This document shows positions 22,079 through 22,824 of a stretch of DNA of 22,824 bases, piece after piece. The translations under genes were made by a program, and so were the position numbers. This stretch comes from Chloroflexota bacterium (GTDB lineage Bacteria; Chloroflexota; Dehalococcoidia; DSTF01; RBG-16-68-14). The notes beneath the pieces were generated by a model. It did not search any database. It was not told the origin of the DNA and was given only the letters and a program-made list of their open reading frames with translations. Position 1 is the first letter of the stretch; each line of letters starts with the position of its first letter. The stretch spans positions 1 to 22,824 of the forward strand of contig JADFRJ010000006.1 of NCBI GenBank assembly GCA_022561355.1, written 5' to 3'.

Positions 22079-22824
22079 TGCAGACCGGCCGGCTGTTTAC
22101 CGGCGGCATCAACACGCCGCATGCCGGTTGTGTGACGAGTTACCTGCGCGGCCGGCGTACCGACTTGCCTGCGCACGTTGTGATGCCCGAGCCGATGGGC
22201 AGCACCGGCGGCAATCTTCCGCACGGTCAGGACGCCGGCTTTCTCGGCAAGGCGCACGATCCGTTCAAGCTGATGGCCGACCCCTCGAAGCCCAACTTTC
22301 AGGTGCCCGATTTGCTGCCGCCGAAACAGATCGGCGAGGTGCGCCTCGAACGCCGCCGTCGTCTGCGGAGCATCGTCGATTCGACCGTCAAGAGCTTCGA
22401 GCAGAACCAGAACGCAAAACTGCTCGACAGCAGTTTTCAAGCAGCCTTCCGCATGATTACCAGCAGCGAAGCGCGCGCCGCCTTCGACCTGTCGAAGGAA
22501 CCCAAAAAAGTCCGCGAACGATACGGCGCGACGCGCTTCGGACAATGCTGCCTGTTGGCGCGGCGGCTGATTGAAGCCGGCGTGCGGTTCGTCACCATCA
22601 ATACGTTTCTGACAGTCTTCAACGAAATCACCTGGGACATTCACGGTTCGCCGCCCTTCAGCCCCATCAGCGCTTGCCGGGATCTGGTGGGTCCGATGTT
22701 CGACAACGCCTACTCGTCGTTGCTGGAAGATCTCAGCAATCGCGGGATGCTGGAAGAGACGATGATTCTGGCGCTGGGGGAATTCGGACGGACTCCGAAG
22801 ATCAACCCCGCGGGCGGCCGCGAC
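21850..22824 (+). CDS. DUF1501 protein (sulfatase/alkaline-phosphatase-like), partial at both ends
   Basis: The frame is open for 325 codons to the window edge. It matches DUF1501, exported proteins with an alkaline-phosphatase-like fold that are abundant in Planctomycetota, usually paired with DUF1549/DUF1553 cytochrome-like proteins; their function is not established. Landmarks are IPAEIRGPFKPI near residue 20, PGIDISELFP, ARHGDKISYVRSCYH, TGRLFTGGINTPH, GATRFGQCCLLARRLIEAGV, TWDIHG and the C-terminal signature LGEFGRTPKINPAGGRD at the very end. The normal N-terminus, with a Tat signal and the first metal-site motif, is missing because the sequence joins a membrane-protein gene at about 21845-21850. 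Codon use resembles that of the left flank more than the core. Confidence 0.85.

Noticed and set aside
21841..22644. 267-codon minus-strand frame
   Set aside because: Antisense shadow of the DUF1501 gene, whose conserved motifs are on the plus strand.

Overview
This window is mostly one conserved chromosomal block of a GC-rich bacterium, flanked on both sides by short pieces that look as if they come from other genomes. I assign the core (about 1640 to 21240) to Chloroflexota. The main reason is the long membrane protein with the Chlor_Arch_YYY (DUF2298) signatures near its right end, a family typical of Chloroflexota and some archaea. A long Bacillus-type SRP RNA and a YabE/Rpf-like wall protein fit that assignment but do not prove it. 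The class is not determinable by eye; Dehalococcoidia is a guess.

Left flank (1 to about 1350): the end of one 2-oxoacid:ferredoxin oxidoreductase gene and the start of a ferredoxin-type partner that loses its homology before its second cluster motif. About 1350 to 1640 matches neither side well. Left core, minus strand: an FAD oxidoreductase cut at its C-terminus and an LPG-synthase-type membrane flippase, with an ATGA overlap. Back-to-back promoters at 3442-3510 drive this pair leftward and the SRP RNA (about 3518-3789) rightward.

Central core, plus strand: a secreted DUF348/G5/lysozyme-like wall protein, rsmA, ispE (GTGA overlap), a small membrane protein, a PHP-domain phosphoesterase, a DnaQ-DinG exonuclease/helicase and a GNAT acetyltransferase. 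A minus-strand group follows: cca, a small cysteine-rich zinc protein and a two-helix membrane protein. Then comes the classical plus-strand rnc-smc-ftsY cluster (RNA processing, chromosome condensation, SRP receptor). FtsY and the SRP RNA in the same window are two parts of one membrane-targeting pathway; Ffh is not here.

Right end: the YYY membrane gene runs in frame into a glycosyltransferase-like membrane segment (about 21240-21845), then abruptly into a DUF1501 gene (21850 to the end) of the kind abundant in Planctomycetota. Truncated genes at every change of character argue for chimeric assembly or cloning rather than natural transfer.

No CRISPR array, tRNA, rRNA, insertion sequence or defence system was seen. 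The points most worth a second look are the chimeric joins, the small RNA and hairpin elements (after the SRP RNA, before the wall gene, before rnc, after ftsY), a recurring extended -10/leaderless promoter style, and a small C4HC3-patterned zinc protein.
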